Part shown: positions 6,631-14,309 of the stretch, piece by piece
Position numbering within the stretch: the first letter of the stretch is position 1
How the letters are laid out: every line of letters begins with the position of its first letter
From: Deltaproteobacteria bacterium
Lineage (GTDB): Bacteria > Desulfobacterota > Desulfobacteria > Desulfobacterales > Desulfobacteraceae
DNA length: 14,309 bases
Direction: 5' to 3'
Assembly (NCBI GenBank): GCA_019314105.1
Contig: JAFCZY010000010.1
Location: 1 to 14,309, forward strand
Program-made: the position numbers and the translations under genes
Notes under the pieces: model-generated
What the model was told of the DNA's origin: nothing
The model's database searches: none
What the model saw: only the letters and a program-made list of their open reading frames with translations

Positions 6631-7641
6631 TTATTGGGCAAACGCTTTAATATCCTTGATAATTTCTTCCGCAGGAAGCCCTTTTTCTTTGGCCCCTTTA
6701 ATCCATTTTTCAGTGATAAAATCAAGTTTGCCATCCCATTTGGCTTTTTCACCGGCAGAAAGGGAGATAAACTCAACATCATTGGCTTCTTTTGACCAGG
6801 CAATGGCTTTTTTGATCTGTTCATCCATGTATGTTCCAGTCCAGAGAGACTGTTCTTCTTTTAGATCCATCATGATTTTCTGCACATTTTTGGGAAGAGA
6901 ATTGTATTTTGCTTTATTCATTACAACAGCAAAAGGATAGAGGACTGTTTCGGTCATGGTGACATATTTGCAGTTTTCAGCAAATTTAAAATCCTTCATG
7001 ACTTCCAGAGAAGAGAAAAGGCCTTTAACCGTCCCTTTTTGCAAAGCCTCAACAGTCGCCGGCATGGGCATCCCCACAGGATTGGCTCCCCAGGCTTTCA
7101 GAATTTGGGCCGCACCACCGGAGGCTCTTAAATCCAGCCCTTTGATATCGTCAAGAGTTCTTACCGGAACTTTTGACATGACATTTCCGGGGGCATTGGT
7201 AAACATGGCCAGAACAACGACATCCTTAAATGCGTCGGGTTGATATTTTTCATATAATTTGAGAAGGGCGAGACTACCTTTTTTGGCATCTTTGATGCCA
7301 AGGGGAAGACTGGTCGCATTGGTGACAATAAATCTTCCCGGTTGATAGGCCATGCAGATGTTACCGATGTCTGACTGTCCTGCAATAACACCGTCCATCA
7401 TGCCTTTTGCACCCAGAAGGGTTCCGCCGGGGAAGGTATTGATCTGGACCTGCCCTGCGGTTCGTTTTTCAACTTCAACTTTCCATCTTTCCATTTGGAC
7501 GCAGGGGAATGTGGGAGCAGGGGGGAAGTTGGCATAATTGAGTTTAACAGTACCTGCCATTACAGGAGTTTGAAAGATAATCAGGCAGGTGACGATAGCA
7601 AATAAAAAAAGTGTTGCAGAAAAAATTGATCGTTTTACCAT
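6631..7641 (-). CDS. dctP: TRAP transporter periplasmic solute-binding protein
   Basis: The 336-aa protein is the extracytoplasmic receptor of the TRAP system. Residues 1-29 form a signal peptide (MVKRS, a hydrophobic core, then PVMA|G), giving a mature protein of about 307 residues. Family landmarks include QINTFPGGTLLG (66-77), the GQSDIG segment (88-93), and GLDLRASGG (168-176), whose Arg172 corresponds to the conserved Arg that pairs with the substrate carboxylate in DctP proteins. The start ATG 7641 has GGAGG at a good distance. Cys19 lies inside the hydrophobic core without a lipobox, so a lipoprotein is unlikely. Inverted repeats flank the gene on both sides, which may let it be expressed at a different level from the permease genes, as is common for binding proteins. 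The ligand is probably an organic acid used by the surrounding pathway; its identity cannot be read from the sequence. Confidence 0.96.
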   Translation of the reverse strand: MVKRSIFSATLFLFAIVTCLIIFQTPVMAGTVKLNYANFPPAPTFPCVQMERWKVEVEKRTAGQVQINTFPGGTLLGAKGMMDGVIAGQSDIGNICMAYQPGRFIVTNATSLPLGIKDAKKGSLALLKLYEKYQPDAFKDVVVLAMFTNAPGNVMSKVPVRTLDDIKGLDLRASGGAAQILKAWGANPVGMPMPATVEALQKGTVKGLFSSLEVMKDFKFAENCKYVTMTETVLYPFAVVMNKAKYNSLPKNVQKIMMDLKEEQSLWTGTYMDEQIKKAIAWSKEANDVEFISLSAGEKAKWDGKLDFITEKWIKGAKEKGLPAEEIIKDIKAFAQ

Positions 7642-7688
7642 GGTTTAACCTCCGTTATTGAGAGCGTATTTGCTCTGTTAAAAGTTTC

Positions 7689-7713
7689 AGGGACAGATTT
7701 TAAATCTGTCCCT
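7689..7713. repeat. 25-bp inverted repeat between cassette 1 and dctP
   Basis: The 12-base arms AGGGACAGATTT and AAATCTGTCCCT flank a single central T. It lies 7 nt past the stop codon of the cassette 1 Mo subunit. It is nearly identical to the palindrome at 6581-6606. The 79-nt spacer that contains it shows no clear -35/-10 promoter and no U-run after the hairpin. A weak 5-bp hairpin (AGAGC/GCTCT, 7661-7676) lies between it and dctP. Read-through into dctP with partial attenuation or mRNA end protection is a reasonable guess. Confidence 0.82.
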
Positions 7714-7720
7714 ATTTACA

Positions 7721-10003
7721 TTAACCGTTTTTCTCCTTTAAAGCAGCCAGCACTTTTTCAGGCGTGATAGGGAGATCTTTAATCCTGACACCCACAGCAT
7801 CATAAATTGCATTTGCAACAGCAGGAGCTGTTGGAACACACCCTGGTTCACCTATGCCTTTTGCTCCAAATGGACCTGCCTCATCCGCTGTTTCAAAAAC
7901 AGGAGCCTTGATGTTAACTGCATCCTTGGCTGTGAACAATTTATAATCCCTGAAATTGGCATTCATGTTTTCACCGTTTTTTTGTACAACTTCTTCAGTA
8001 AGGGCATATCCAAGTCCCATGAGTACGCCGCCATAAACCTGTCCTTCTAACAGCAGTGGATTGATAGCCTGGCCAACGTCATGGGCGGCAATGTAATCCA
8101 GAACTTCTACTTTACCAGTTTCTTCATCCACGTTTACTTTAACGCCGTGAACACCAAAAGTATAGGTCGCAGAAAGATTACATTTAAAGTCTTTACCGAA
8201 ACTTTCGTTATCAGGATCATAAAAATAATCTGCCATAAGCATGGTACCGTTCTTAGAAAAATGAGCTTTTCTTAACAGCTTGTCTATGGGCATGCTTTTT
8301 TCCTGGTCCCCGGGAACAAACACAAGCTTATTTTTAAATTTGATCTCTTCAGCAGGCACATCAAAAAGTTTTGAAGCAAATTCCTGAATCTTTTGTTTAA
8401 CTTTTTTAGCAGCACCAAGGGCTGCATTCCCTGCCACAAAAGTGCTTCGGCTGGCATGGGCACCGACATCCCAGGGACAGATATCCGTATCTGAATGCAC
8501 TACATTTATATCTTCAGCTAAAAGTCCGAGTTCTTCTGCTACAATTTGGGCGGTAATATTATCCATGCCCTGACCCATATCTGTACCACCGGTGAAAATA
8601 TCTACTTTGCCGTAATCATCCATTTTTAAAATAGCGCCGCAACCGTCTGATTTATAGATCCTGGCCCCACCGCCTACATGTATCAGGGAGGCCATACCAA
8701 CACCCACACCTTTTTCTTTGGCTATTCCTGATTTGAGTTCTTTTTCTACTTCATTGATACATTCAGCAAGACCGCAGGTAGTGATTTTGAAACCCTGTGG
8801 TGTTGTTTCATTGGGCACATTCTGGTTGATTCTTCTGAATTCAATGGGATCGATTCCTGCTTTTTCAGCCAGCATGTCTATATTGCTTTCAATGGCAAAT
8901 GTTGCCTGGGGGTTTCCATACCCGCGCATTGCCTGGGAATAGGTGTTATTGGTATAGACACATTTTGCATTATACCGGATATTTTTTACCCGGTAAAGCG
9001 AAGAAATGGGCATCATCATGACAGTTGGTGTTGTAGCCCCCCAGGATGTATAAGCACCGTTATCCAATATCATTCTGATATCCCTGAATGTGAGTTTCCC
9101 GTTTTTATCACATCCCTGTCTGATGTAGGTTACAGTAGGCTGTCTTGTTGAAGTTGCCTTGAATTCTTCCACACGATCAAAAACAATTTTAACCGGTTTT
9201 CTGCACTTGTATGCCAAAAGAATAGCAATATGCTCATAGGCATAGGTATCAAGTTTACTTCCAAAACCACCACCGATAATCGGTTTGATAACTCTGACTC
9301 GTTTATTTTCAAGCCCCAGGATCTTTAAAGTTTCAAGAAAATCTTTCTGAGCCAAAGAAGGAATCTGTGTATTAGTGTAAACAGTCAAATTTTCTGTTGC
9401 ATCAAACAATGCCAGAGCGCCACTTGTCCCCATGCAGCAATGGGTAACCCCTGTTGTAGTGAATCTATCTTCCACAACAAAAGCTGATTCTTTTTCTGCC
9501 TTTTCCACATCTCCATAATGAATGTTCCAAGGCAGTTTCAATACATTGCTCTTGGTATGTTCATGAACAAGGGGAGCATCTTTTTCCATGGCTTTTTCAG
9601 GATCAAAGATACCGATTTGCTCTTCATATTCAATTTCAATAAGGTCAAGCGCTTTTTTGGCAATTTCAGGACTGATGGCAGCAACAGCAGCTACTTCATC
9701 CCGGAATGAACAGACCTTGTCTTTTTTAATGGGCGGATTATCTTTATAAAAGCCCATTTTCATCTTTTTTGGCACATCTTCGCCAGTAAGAACTACATGA
9801 ACTCCAGGCAATGCCATAGCTTTTGAGATATCTATTTTAATAATTTTTGCACTGGCATATTTACTGTAAAGAATTTTCCCGTAAAGCATTCCAGGTATTT
9901 TGATATCCTGAATATACTCGGCTCTGCCCATGGCTTTCTGGGCTGCATCCAGTTTTGGGATTCGTTTACCTACTACACTAAACTCGCTATTATTCTTACT
10001 CAT
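7721..10003 (-). CDS. XDH-family molybdopterin-binding subunit of cassette 1
   Basis: The 760-aa large subunit of a molybdenum hydroxylase binds the Mo-pterin cofactor and substrate. The hammerhead domain covers about 20-130 and the Mo-pterin domain about 150-745. Active-site signatures are complete where cassette 2 is not: TNTQIP with Gln213, GGGFGSK (244-250), AMRGYGNPQ with Arg360 (358-366), pterin loop DMGQGMDN (475-482), ASRSTFVAG (517-525) and GAKGIGEPG (713-721) with catalytic Glu719. One departure is HCCMGTSGALA (188-198), where many relatives have HxxMEPxGxxA, so the usual Glu is Gly192. The start is ATG 10003, overlapping the 2Fe-2S stop by 8 nt, with GGGAGGG 4 nt upstream; the 29 extra in-frame codons reaching back to 10090 lie inside the 2Fe-2S gene. 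It probably hydroxylates an aromatic, heteroaromatic or acyl-CoA substrate with water as oxygen source. The substrate is unknown. Confidence 0.95.
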   Translation of the reverse strand: MSKNNSEFSVVGKRIPKLDAAQKAMGRAEYIQDIKIPGMLYGKILYSKYASAKIIKIDISKAMALPGVHVVLTGEDVPKKMKMGFYKDNPPIKKDKVCSFRDEVAAVAAISPEIAKKALDLIEIEYEEQIGIFDPEKAMEKDAPLVHEHTKSNVLKLPWNIHYGDVEKAEKESAFVVEDRFTTTGVTHCCMGTSGALALFDATENLTVYTNTQIPSLAQKDFLETLKILGLENKRVRVIKPIIGGGFGSKLDTYAYEHIAILLAYKCRKPVKIVFDRVEEFKATSTRQPTVTYIRQGCDKNGKLTFRDIRMILDNGAYTSWGATTPTVMMMPISSLYRVKNIRYNAKCVYTNNTYSQAMRGYGNPQATFAIESNIDMLAEKAGIDPIEFRRINQNVPNETTPQGFKITTCGLAECINEVEKELKSGIAKEKGVGVGMASLIHVGGGARIYKSDGCGAILKMDDYGKVDIFTGGTDMGQGMDNITAQIVAEELGLLAEDINVVHSDTDICPWDVGAHASRSTFVAGNAALGAAKKVKQKIQEFASKLFDVPAEEIKFKNKLVFVPGDQEKSMPIDKLLRKAHFSKNGTMLMADYFYDPDNESFGKDFKCNLSATYTFGVHGVKVNVDEETGKVEVLDYIAAHDVGQAINPLLLEGQVYGGVLMGLGYALTEEVVQKNGENMNANFRDYKLFTAKDAVNIKAPVFETADEAGPFGAKGIGEPGCVPTAPAVANAIYDAVGVRIKDLPITPEKVLAALKEKNG

Positions 10004-10475
10004 TTTGCCCTCCCATGCCTTTGACAGCCTCAACAGATTCAAAAATTTGTATATATCCTGTACATCTGCAGATGTTTCCGGCAAGGGCATGTTTTATCTC
10101 TTCTCGATCTGCATCAGGATTTTCATCCAGCAAGGCTTTGGAAGACATGATCATTCCAGGTGAACAGAAGCCGCACTGGATACCACCATTTTCCACAAAA
10201 GATTGTTGTATCGGATGCAGAGTCCCGCTGGTTGAGGCAAGGCCCTCAATAGTCTCTACGGTTTTTCCTTCGATTTCAATTGCCAGGTAAAGGCAGGAAT
10301 TTACAGCCAGTTTATCAACAATAACCGTACAGGCACCGCATTCACCATTGCCGCATCCCTCTTTTGTTCCAATAAGTCCCATTTCTTCTCTTAAAAGGTG
10401 TAAGAGCGTCCAATGGTCTTTAACCTCGTAAGAGATCTCATCGCCATTTAATTTAAAAAATATGTTTGTTGCCAT
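9996..10475 (-). CDS. 2Fe-2S electron-transfer subunit of cassette 1
   Basis: The 159-aa protein has the normal length of CoxS/HcrC-type subunits. The plant-ferredoxin-like domain carries Cys41, Cys46, Cys49 and Cys61 (GCGNGECGAC). The helical domain carries Cys101, Cys104, Cys136 and Cys138 (QCGFC, NICRCTGY) for the cluster next to the molybdenum. It relays electrons from the Mo subunit to the FAD subunit of its own complex. The start ATG 10475 has GGAGAAG upstream, and the TAG stop of the preceding FAD gene is part of that ribosome site (TAGGAG). Its 3' end overlaps the Mo-subunit start by 8 nt. Unlike the cassette 2 paralogue it has no C-terminal cysteine tail. Confidence 0.95.
   Translation of the reverse strand: MATNIFFKLNGDEISYEVKDHWTLLHLLREEMGLIGTKEGCGNGECGACTVIVDKLAVNSCLYLAIEIEGKTVETIEGLASTSGTLHPIQQSFVENGGIQCGFCSPGMIMSSKALLDENPDADREEIKHALAGNICRCTGYIQIFESVEAVKGMGGQNE
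10008..10014 (-). promoter_or_regulatory. Ribosome binding site deciding the start of the cassette 1 Mo subunit
   Basis: GGGAGGG on the minus strand ends 4 nt before ATG 10003. This site, and the family-like N-terminus that follows (FSVVGKRIPKLDA), favour 10003 over the earlier in-frame ATG at 10090, which is buried in the 2Fe-2S gene. Confidence 0.75.
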
Positions 10476-10489
10476 GATTTATGCTTCTC

Positions 10490-11371
10490 CTAAGAGTTGT
10501 TTTTGATAATTTCCAGACATTTTAATCCCATTCGTCTCACCTGAACCCGTATCATTTCTTTCCTGTGCCAGGCTTTTCCCCTGACACTGTCCCTGACTTT
10601 GGATTCATTCGCAGCAATTTTGCCCGCCTCTATTAAGATTTTTTTATCAATTTTTTTTCCAACCAGAAGATTTTCTGCATTAAATGCCCGCATTGGGGTA
10701 GGGGCGGCAACCCCTAAACAGATCCTTGCCCTGGTGCAGGTTTGAAGGTCATCACCCAGACTGAGCAAAACCCCGATACCGATCAAGGGAAGCTCCATGG
10801 CAGCCCTGCGACCGAATTTGATATACGCACTTCCGGTATGGGGTGCCTGGGGCGGAATGGTTATTTTTTTCAGGATTTCTCTGGGTTTTAAAATAGTTTT
10901 ATAGGGGGCAATAAACAGATCTTTCACTTCGCAGGACCGTTCACCGTCAGGGCCGTGAAGCAGGGCTATCCCGTCCAGGGCAATCAAGGGAATAGCCCCA
11001 TCAGCCGATGGCACGGCATTGATCAGGTTGCCGCCGATAGTTCCTACATTTCTGACCTGCAAAGACCCGATATTGGAAACCGCATCATAGATAATGGGAT
11101 ACTCATTTTGGATCATGAGAGATTTTTCAAGGGTGGCATGGGTGACCATTGCCCCAATGGAAAGCTCGCCGGTGGCATCGTTTTTATGCAGTTCACTCAT
11201 TTCGCCTATTTTTTTCAGGGAAATCAGGTAATCCGGCTCCAGCCACCCTTCTTTAACTTTGACAATCACATCTGTTCCCCCGCCAATATATTTGGCTGTC
11301 TCGCTGTGTTGGTCATGAAAAGCAATGGCCTCTTCAACAGTTGTGGGGGATAAATATTTAAACGCTTTCAT
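10490..11371 (-). CDS. FAD-binding subunit of cassette 1
   Basis: The 293-aa protein is a CoxM-type flavoprotein subunit of a molybdenum hydroxylase, at the usual family length. The FAD site is marked by YIGGGTDVIVKVK (28-40) and GTIGGNLINAVPSADGAIPL (110-129); the C-terminal flavoprotein domain follows from about 180. It moves electrons from the 2Fe-2S clusters to an external acceptor. Unlike the cassette 2 FAD subunit it has no cysteine insertion between GTIGGN and SADG, so it should carry FAD only and behave as a standard oxidising enzyme. The start ATG 11371 is 14 nt past the ligase stop, with AAGGAAA upstream. The unusual C-terminus, rich in Arg and Lys (WHRKEMIRVQVRRMGLKCLE, 268-287), fits the final helices of the family. 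Confidence 0.94.
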   Translation of the reverse strand: MKAFKYLSPTTVEEAIAFHDQHSETAKYIGGGTDVIVKVKEGWLEPDYLISLKKIGEMSELHKNDATGELSIGAMVTHATLEKSLMIQNEYPIIYDAVSNIGSLQVRNVGTIGGNLINAVPSADGAIPLIALDGIALLHGPDGERSCEVKDLFIAPYKTILKPREILKKITIPPQAPHTGSAYIKFGRRAAMELPLIGIGVLLSLGDDLQTCTRARICLGVAAPTPMRAFNAENLLVGKKIDKKILIEAGKIAANESKVRDSVRGKAWHRKEMIRVQVRRMGLKCLEIIKNNS

Positions 11372-11385
11372 AGAGTTTCCTTTTT

Positions 11386-12675
11386 TTAGGTGCGGTTATC
11401 AAAGATACGCTGTGCCTTGCCCGCATACCGGGGCAGTTCACCGTACGCACAGATGTGAGCGTCACAACTGACCATGATCTTTGCCTTTATCGTTTTTTTA
11501 ATTTTAGTCTTGATATCTTCCAAATTTGCTAGCCCAATCCTCTGTCGAGTTTCTACTTTGATGGTCATGTACTCTTTGCCATCCTCTTTTCTGTCAAGGT
11601 ACAGCTGGTACTCACTTCCCATTTCAGGGATGGAAGACAATACCTCATCAATTTGCCCGGGATAGATATTAACCCCTCTTAAAATGATCATATCATCGGA
11701 ACGCCCCATGATTTTGTCATGCATGGGAAGGATATTCCCGCAGGAACAGGATTTGGAGATTTTGCGGGTGAGGTCCCTTGTCCGGTATCGCACAAGAGGG
11801 GCTGCTTCTTTGCACAGGGTGGTTACCACCATTTCACCGATTTCTCCGTCCTTAACCGGTTTCAGGGTGTCCGGGTCTAAAATTTCAAGGATATAGTTGT
11901 CTGCCCAATAATGAATACCTTCATGTTCAGGGCAGTCAAGGCCGGTTCCCGGTCCGTAAAGCTCAGTCATTCCGGTGATATCAAACATATCTTCAAGTCC
12001 AAAAAGCCTTTTTATTTTTGATTGCATGACAGCACTGCATCGTTCTGATCCCAGAATAATTTTTTTTAAATTGATCTGGTCCTTAATGTCTCGGTTATTG
12101 ACTTCTTCAGCCATGAGAAGGGCCATGGAGGCGGTACAACAAAAAACCGTGGATTGCATATCCACCAGAAATTGGCATTGCATGTCAATGTTACCGGGGC
12201 CCACGGGAATGGCCAGAGCGCCGAATCGTTCACATCCTAACTGGAACCCCATGCCGGCTGTCCAGACACCGTATCCGACGGCGATCTGTACCCTGTCTTC
12301 TTGCGTAAGGCCGGCCATCTCATAGCATCGGGCAAACATGTCAAACCATATGTCTAAATCGTTCTGTGTATAAGAGAGAACTTTTCGTTTCCCCGTGGTG
12401 CCGGAGGAAGCATGAATGCGGACCACGTCTTTTTCCGGTACTGACAGCAAGGGCAGGGGATAGCCTTCCTTGAGATCGTTTCCCGTGGTAAAGGGAAGAC
12501 GGGATAGATCGTCAAGAGACGTTATATCCGAAGGCGCCACACCGACCGCTTCAAATTGTTTTTTGTAAAAGGAAGACCCCTTGTAAGCATGGGAAACGGT
12601 CCATTTAAGCCCTTCCAGTTGATGATCAAAGAGCTGGTCAATATTTTCGAACTGCGGCATAAAACTTTTTTTCAT
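11386..12675 (-). CDS. paaK: PaaK-family aryl-CoA ligase (phenylacetate-CoA ligase-like)
   Basis: The 429-aa AMP-forming adenylate enzyme joins an aryl or arylacetic acid to CoA at the cost of ATP. The phosphate loop is ASSGTTGKRK (89-98), the adenine/acyl motif DITGMTELYGPG (232-243), the hinge RYRTRDLT (296-303) followed by GRSDDMIILRGVNIYP (324-339), and the C-terminal catalytic Lys is Lys420 in LPRYAGKAQR. Length and motifs fit PaaK closely, as opposed to longer benzoate-CoA or acetyl-CoA ligases. CSCG at 310-313 is a cysteine pair found in many anaerobe PaaK proteins and may bind a metal, by inference. It lies 12 nt after the hydantoinase-type gene (GGAAGGA ribosome site) and 14 nt before cassette 1. 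The true acid could be phenylacetate, indoleacetate, a hydroxybenzoate or another import of the TRAP system; PaaK homologues are poor guides to substrate. Confidence 0.94.
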   Translation of the reverse strand: MKKSFMPQFENIDQLFDHQLEGLKWTVSHAYKGSSFYKKQFEAVGVAPSDITSLDDLSRLPFTTGNDLKEGYPLPLLSVPEKDVVRIHASSGTTGKRKVLSYTQNDLDIWFDMFARCYEMAGLTQEDRVQIAVGYGVWTAGMGFQLGCERFGALAIPVGPGNIDMQCQFLVDMQSTVFCCTASMALLMAEEVNNRDIKDQINLKKIILGSERCSAVMQSKIKRLFGLEDMFDITGMTELYGPGTGLDCPEHEGIHYWADNYILEILDPDTLKPVKDGEIGEMVVTTLCKEAAPLVRYRTRDLTRKISKSCSCGNILPMHDKIMGRSDDMIILRGVNIYPGQIDEVLSSIPEMGSEYQLYLDRKEDGKEYMTIKVETRQRIGLANLEDIKTKIKKTIKAKIMVSCDAHICAYGELPRYAGKAQRIFDNRT

Positions 12676-12687
12676 TTTGTCCTTCCC

Positions 12688-14309
12688 TTATTTATTTTCA
12701 CGGAGTTGCAGGGTTGCTGTAAGATCAAGTTCGAGAGAGTCAGGTTCAATAATAACGCCGTAATCTTGTTCTGCTTTTTCAACACTCACATAGCCATATT
12801 CTACATCCCGTTTCACAGCTTCAGGGTCCCGCTTAAAGGGATCCCCGTATCCGCCGCCGCCAGCACTGACAAATGAAATTCGATCTCCCGGGTCACAAAA
12901 GGTCAGGCCGCTGGGATCAGCAGTTTCCCCATTTTTAAGGAATTTTGCTTTTGAGCCGTCTTTCCCGCCGAATATGCCATCGGGTGGATAAATATAGCGT
13001 CCTGCCTGCACGGCTATGGAAGTTGTTCCGACAGAATTTTCACCCTCATCCGGAGACCGTATGATCATCTGCCTGCCAATACCACCCCGCTGTTTTCCCG
13101 GACCTCCCGAGTCTTGAACCAGGCTTCTGGATTCAACAATCATGGTGGTATCACTTTCAAGAATTTCAACCGGTGTATTGGCCCCGTTGGCCGGGAAAAT
13201 TGCACAATGGTGACCGTCAAATTTGGATGAAGCGCCCATTCCACCACCACGGATAATCATGGTGTGCCATGGCTTGCCACTGGCAAAAGAGCCATGAAAG
13301 ATGTTGGTCTGGGCAGGGGTTCCGCCGGAACCGGCAATAATATTATCAGGGGCTGCTTTGGCAAGCGCATTAAAAACCATTTCCGTCATAAAATGACCCA
13401 CTACCATTCTGGCGGCCACGGCTGCCGGGAATGTACAATTGACAATAGACCCTTCCGGAGCCGTCATTGTTATGGGACGAATCGCCCCCTCGTTAATCGG
13501 TATGCCAGGGTCAAAAGCGGATTTAATTGCCATGAACACATAGGCATAGGTGAAATTGTAAACGACATTCACGCCCCAGTCTACCTGTTTGGATGTGCCG
13601 TCAAAATCAACATGAATGTTAGAACCATCTACGTTAACCGTCAGTTTGATGGGAATGTCCGGTTTGTTTCCTGCCCCCTCGATAATGCCTTCATGGGCAT
13701 AAGTCCCATTCGTAATTTTTTCAATGGCTTTGCGCATGCTGATTTCAGTTCGATCAATAATTTCATCAGCCAGGTCATCCAGAGTATCAAGCCCTTCATC
13801 TTCCATCATTTCTATGATTTTTTGAGAACAAATATGATTGGCTGCTACCTGGGAACGGATATCCCCGTCAAATTCCGTTGCCGTTCTGACATTCCATCGG
13901 ATCATGTTAACCAGGCTCTCATTGAGCTTGCCTGCATCATAGAGCTTTGTTAAAGGGATATAAAGACCTTCTGCATAAACATCACGGTTGTCGGAAGCCG
14001 TTCTGCCGCAGATATCAGTATGATGGAATACACATGCGGTAAATGCCACAGGCCTGCCTTTGAAAAAGATGGGACTCCATACACAGACATCATTTAAATG
14101 TCCAGCTAAAAGCCAGGGATCATTAATAATAAAAACATCTCCTTCATTATAATCCTCAAGGGGAATGGAATTGACAATTTTTTTCATGCCAAGCGCCATA
14201 GCACCTGCCTGGCCCGGTGTACACAATGTCCCCTGTACAAGTTCCTGGCCCCGGCTGTCTGTAAACATGCAGGTGTAATCGTGGGCATCTCTTAAAAGGC
14301 TTGAAAAGG
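12688..14309 (-). CDS. hyuB: Hydantoinase B/oxoprolinase-type subunit, N-terminus cut by window edge
   Basis: The frame is open through the right edge; the 13 codons before the first internal ATG (14268) read FSSLLRDAHDYTC, a family-like lead-in, so the true start lies outside, probably about 30 codons away. Numbering from that Met, NDPW (49-52), His57, Asp60, His82/His83 and Asp85 match the metal-binding signature of HyuB, acetone carboxylase alpha and acetophenone carboxylase subunits (NDPxxxxxHxxD, then HHxD). The normal GG after that Asp reads CG (87-88). The C-terminus is classic: GGGGYGDP (470-477) and an EAVKRDVEYGYVSVEKAEQDYGV run. Such subunits work with an ATP-dependent HyuA partner to open cyclic amides or carboxylate ketones; the partner is probably just upstream, off the window. 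The gene ends 12 nt before the ligase gene, so the two are probably one operon. Hydrolysis and carboxylation cannot be told apart here. Confidence 0.93.
   Translation of the reverse strand, partial: FSSLLRDAHDYTCMFTDSRGQELVQGTLCTPGQAGAMALGMKKIVNSIPLEDYNEGDVFIINDPWLLAGHLNDVCVWSPIFFKGRPVAFTACVFHHTDICGRTASDNRDVYAEGLYIPLTKLYDAGKLNESLVNMIRWNVRTATEFDGDIRSQVAANHICSQKIIEMMEDEGLDTLDDLADEIIDRTEISMRKAIEKITNGTYAHEGIIEGAGNKPDIPIKLTVNVDGSNIHVDFDGTSKQVDWGVNVVYNFTYAYVFMAIKSAFDPGIPINEGAIRPITMTAPEGSIVNCTFPAAVAARMVVGHFMTEMVFNALAKAAPDNIIAGSGGTPAQTNIFHGSFASGKPWHTMIIRGGGMGASSKFDGHHCAIFPANGANTPVEILESDTTMIVESRSLVQDSGGPGKQRGGIGRQMIIRSPDEGENSVGTTSIAVQAGRYIYPPDGIFGGKDGSKAKFLKNGETADPSGLTFCDPGDRISFVSAGGGGYGDPFKRDPEAVKRDVEYGYVSVEKAEQDYGVIIEPDSLELDLTATLQLRENK

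Noticed and set aside
7642..7720. A promoter ahead of dctP
   Set aside because: No -35/-10 pair with reasonable spacing can be picked out; the spacer is mostly occupied by the inverted repeat and the ribosome site.
10004..10090. Longer N-terminus for the cassette 1 Mo subunit
   Set aside because: The 29 extra codons are an out-of-frame reading of the conserved 2Fe-2S gene (its NICRCTGY region); a strong ribosome site and family-like sequence place the start at 10003.
13264..13953. Plus-strand open frame of 229 codons
   Set aside because: It lies wholly antisense to the well-conserved hydantoinase B-type gene, has no family-like motifs, and reads as the low-complexity shadow of that coding sequence.

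Overview
The window looks like part of one long catabolic operon, read entirely on the minus strand, from an anaerobic bacterium. The best guess is a sulfate-reducing deltaproteobacterium of the Desulfobacterales type. That guess rests on the gene content (ferredoxin-linked molybdenum hydroxylases, TRAP transport, a PaaK-type ligase), a moderate GC content by eye, and the GGGACAGATTT-type palindromes; no gene proves the taxon. No convincing plus-strand gene, RNA gene, insertion sequence or CRISPR array was found.

In transcription order (right to left) the layout is: a hydantoinase B/oxoprolinase-type subunit cut by the right edge (12688-14309); a PaaK-family aryl-CoA ligase (11386-12675); molybdenum hydroxylase cassette 1, ordered FAD subunit, 2Fe-2S subunit, Mo subunit (11371 down to 7721); a complete TRAP transporter, dctP-dctQ-dctM (7641 down to 4765); molybdenum hydroxylase cassette 2 in the same subunit order (4697 down to 856); and a molybdopterin-binding MoeA/MogA-fold protein cut by the left edge (815 down to 1). 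Most gaps are 3-25 nt or short overlaps. The three larger gaps (67-79 nt: after cassette 1, after dctP and after dctM) each carry an inverted repeat. No stretch over 300 bases lacks a gene.

The two cassettes are not equivalent. Cassette 1 looks like a conventional xanthine-dehydrogenase-family hydroxylase, with the catalytic Glu present. The FAD subunit of cassette 2 carries a four-cysteine insertion with the same cysteine spacing as the extra 4Fe-4S site of 4-hydroxybenzoyl-CoA reductase beta, which suggests a low-potential, possibly reductive enzyme. Its Mo subunit has lost the near-universal catalytic Glu (Met in its place) and the usual Gln and Arg-Gly active-site signatures. This unusual complex is the most interesting object in the window.

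A working model, by inference: the TRAP system imports an aromatic or N-heteroaromatic carboxylate, one or both Mo enzymes hydroxylate or dehydroxylate it, the PaaK-like ligase makes a CoA thioester, and the hydantoinase-type enzyme (its partner probably lies off the right edge) opens or carboxylates an intermediate. The mix of Mo hydroxylase, PaaK-like ligase and hydantoinase-type subunit resembles the anaerobic indoleacetate pathway described in Azoarcus/Aromatoleum, but the substrate cannot be read from the sequence.
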